6,792 nucleotides of DNA. It comes from T1Sed10-7 sp046483565 (lineage in GTDB: Bacteria; Actinomycetota; Nitriliruptoria; Nitriliruptorales; Nitriliruptoraceae). Of this stretch, positions 5,643 to 6,792 are shown piece by piece. The notes under the pieces are model-generated. The model saw only the letters and a list, made by a program, of their open reading frames with translations, was not told the DNA's origin and did not search any database. Each line of letters starts with the position of its first letter. Position 1 is the stretch's first letter. The stretch lies in contig JAWOCZ010000302.1 in NCBI GenBank assembly GCA_046483565.1, positions 1-6,792 of the forward strand, in the 5' to 3' direction. The position numbers and the translations under genes were made by a program.

Positions 5643-5824
5643 GTTCGCTCCACGGACAGGGGCGCCCTCGCGTTCGCCGGTCGTACAGGCCCGACGTACA
5701 GGGGGCGCTTGGCTGCGTTCGCCCTGCGGACGGGGCGTGCTTGCCTGCGTTCGCACCGCGAGCGTTGGTGGTAACTTCCTATCACTGTCGTAGGTCGCCT
5801 CCGCCACCGGGTGGTCAGGTTCGC
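5643..5824 (+). repeat. Degenerate direct repeats with GTTCGC core
   Basis: GTTCGC occurs at 5643, 5672, 5717, 5749 and 5819. The best pair is GCGCTTGGCTGCGTTCGC (5705-5722) and GTGCTTGCCTGCGTTCGC (5737-5754), 16 of 18 identical and 32 bp apart, close to three helical turns. CGGACAGG or CGGACGGG boxes stand at 5653, 5727 and 5843, and CGTACAGG at 5682 and 5695. They lie upstream of the best promoter-like patch. They could be binding sites for a regulator or decayed tandem copies. Confidence 0.5.
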
Positions 5825-5942
5825 GACCCGCGGGCACGCTCGCGGACAGGGCGCAGGTGGGACGTCCACCCGCACCAGCAACCAGGGGCACCTCGTGGTC
5901 ACCTCCCGGTGATCCCGCGGCAGGACCAGACCAGCCGCAGCG

Positions 5943-5959
5943 GGGAACCTCGAGTTCCC
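5943..5959 (+). promoter_or_regulatory. Leader hairpin upstream of lipoprotein ribosome-binding site
   Basis: GGGAAC (5943-5948) pairs perfectly with GTTCCC (5954-5959) around CTCGA. It ends 12 nt before the Shine-Dalgarno of the gene at 5985. No T-run follows, so it is not an obvious terminator; it may stabilise the leader. Confidence 0.4.
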
Positions 5960-5966
5960 GACCAGT

Positions 5967-5979
5967 GACTCAAGGAGTC
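5967..5979 (+). promoter_or_regulatory. Shine-Dalgarno enclosed in a small hairpin
   Basis: AAGGAG (5972-5977) is an excellent Shine-Dalgarno 7 nt before ATG 5985 and fixes that start. It is also the loop and 3' arm of a 5-bp hairpin, GACTC (5967-5971) with GAGTC (5975-5979). The fold is small and may be melted by ribosomes; regulation is possible but unproven. Confidence 0.5.
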
Positions 5980-5984
5980 GACAT

Positions 5985-6792
5985 ATGAGGTCAAACCTCG
6001 TTCGGCGCTGGCGGTGGCCAGTGCTGCTCAGCGCACTCGCCCTCGCCCTCGCGGCCTGTGGCGACGACACGGATGACACCGAAGACACCGAGACCGACGT
6101 CGAAGCCCCCGACGAGGCGGAAGAGGGAGCGGAGGAGGAAGAGGAAACTGGAGAGGAGGAGGAGCCGGGTGAGGCCACCGCAGGCGGCACCGTGCTGTTC
6201 GGCGACGAGCAGGAGCCGACGATCCTCAACAGCTTCCTGATCGACGGCAACTCGTTGGTCACCAGCAAGGTCACGACCAACATCTGGCCTGGCATGTACC
6301 GGATCAACCCGGAGTTCGGCTACGACCCCTACCTGCTCGACGGGGAGGCCGAGTTCACCGAGGACCCCTTCACGGTCACCTACACCATCCGTGACGACGC
6401 GACCTGGTCGGACGGCACGCCGATCACCGTCGACGACGTGATCTACACCTTCGAGGTCTTCGACCCCGAGGCGGCCTGGGCCGATCAGATCACCTCACGT
6501 GACGGCTACGACCTGATCGAGGACTACGAGGTCGACGGTGAGAAGACCATCACCTTCAACTTCAGCGAGCCCTACGCCGCCTGGAAGCTGCTGTTCTCCG
6601 AGATCCTCCCGGCTCACGTGCTCGAGGGCGAGGACTTCACCACGGTGCTGAACGACTCCCTGCCGGACGTCTCCGGCGGTCCGTTCATCTTCGACTCCTG
6701 GGACCGCGGGACCCAGCTGCGGCTGGTGCGCAACGAGGACTTCTGGGGCGGCGAGGTCGCGCTGGACGAGATCATCATGCGCTACCTGCCCG
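5985..6792 (+). CDS. Second family-5 substrate-binding lipoprotein, N-terminal part
   Basis: 269 residues are visible; the gene runs off the right edge and about half or more is missing. It starts MRSNLVRRWRW. The signal peptide ends in LALAAC with Cys25 as the lipidation site. Residues 27-63 are an extreme acidic stalk: 23 of 37 are Asp or Glu, with EEEEE and EEEE runs. The fold starts near GGTVLFGDEQEPTILN (67-82) and shows the family's TYTIRDDATWSDGTPITVDDV (about 131-151) and VSGGPFIFDSWDRGTQLRLVRNEDFW signatures (from about 225). This is the peptide/oligosaccharide-binding SBP_bac_5 family, delivering solute to an ABC permease. Its permease genes may lie beyond the window. It is only a distant relative of the lipoprotein at 776-2659, not a recent duplicate. 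The start is fixed by AAGGAG 7 nt upstream. Confidence 0.9.
   Translation, partial: MRSNLVRRWRWPVLLSALALALAACGDDTDDTEDTETDVEAPDEAEEGAEEEEETGEEEEPGEATAGGTVLFGDEQEPTILNSFLIDGNSLVTSKVTTNIWPGMYRINPEFGYDPYLLDGEAEFTEDPFTVTYTIRDDATWSDGTPITVDDVIYTFEVFDPEAAWADQITSRDGYDLIEDYEVDGEKTITFNFSEPYAAWKLLFSEILPAHVLEGEDFTTVLNDSLPDVSGGPFIFDSWDRGTQLRLVRNEDFWGGEVALDEIIMRYLP

Larger units (their letters stand above)
5604..5984. other. 381-bp intergenic region with leader of the second lipoprotein gene
   Basis: I see no supported gene here. It contains the GTTCGC-centred repeats (5643-5824) and an AT-richer patch at 5764-5797. Within that patch TGGTAACTT (5769-5777) is a possible extended -10 on the plus strand. There is a 7-bp hairpin at 5897-5914 (GGTCACC/GGTGATC, one G-T pair), and two further hairpins next to the ribosome-binding site. 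Its length and structure suggest that the lipoprotein gene has its own promoter and a long leader. Confidence 0.5.

Noticed and set aside
5193..5891. Long minus-strand frame opposite the membrane-protein gene.
   Set aside because: It is an antisense shadow: the product is low-complexity Arg/Pro/Gly-rich, whereas the plus strand shows helices and family-like motifs.
5570..6307. Minus-strand frame spanning the 381-bp gap and the second lipoprotein start.
   Set aside because: Its Ser-rich section is the antisense of the acidic stalk and it shows no family resemblance.

Overview
The window is GC-rich chromosomal DNA, most likely from an actinomycete-type bacterium. The signs are strong G/C preference at third codon positions, frequent GTG starts, a tRNA gene without an encoded CCA end, and an actinobacterial-style SecG and BlaI/M56 pair. 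Both solute-binding lipoproteins carry strongly acidic low-complexity stretches. That would suit a salt- or alkali-tolerant deep-branching actinobacterium such as the Nitriliruptoria, but the assignment is a guess.

Layout, left to right. (1) Positions 2-535 (+) hold a catalytically dead remnant of a tyrosine recombinase: core-binding domain, then an abrupt switch to an unrelated tail carrying three GGTGTCAC repeats. It ends 35 bp from the 3' end of a tRNA-Leu(GAG) gene (571-654, minus), the usual geometry of an element integrated in a tRNA. (2) Positions 655-775 are a gene-free strip packed with inverted repeats. It must hold the tRNA promoter and the terminator of the next gene. (3) Positions 776-2883 (minus) hold secG and, 2 nt after its stop, a family-5 peptide/substrate-binding lipoprotein with a tandem acidic heptad insert. 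(4) Positions 2991-4759 (minus) hold a BlaI/MecI-type repressor followed 5 nt later by an M56 membrane zinc protease. The protease's extracytoplasmic C-terminus is not the usual penicillin-binding sensor. (5) Positions 4760-5018 are a divergent control region with a candidate BlaI-type palindrome/promoter and a 13-bp tandem duplication. (6) Positions 5019-5603 (+) encode a small two-helix membrane protein with a possible PH-like cytoplasmic domain. (7) Positions 5604-5984 are a 381-bp gap with degenerate GTTCGC-centred repeats and two leader hairpins, the second enclosing the Shine-Dalgarno. (8) From 5985 (+) to the window edge runs a second family-5 solute-binding lipoprotein with a highly acidic stalk.

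How they may work together. The BlaI/M56 pair is a classic signal-transduction module: an outside signal activates the protease, which inactivates the repressor. It sits directly upstream of, and on the same strand as, secG and the first lipoprotein. The window therefore reads as a small envelope block of stress sensing, protein export and peptide/oligosaccharide capture, flanked by a second binding protein and bordered on the left by a decayed integration site. Nothing seen amounts to a clearly new system. The best novelty candidates are the unrecognised sensor domain on the M56 protease and the secG-lipoprotein coupling.
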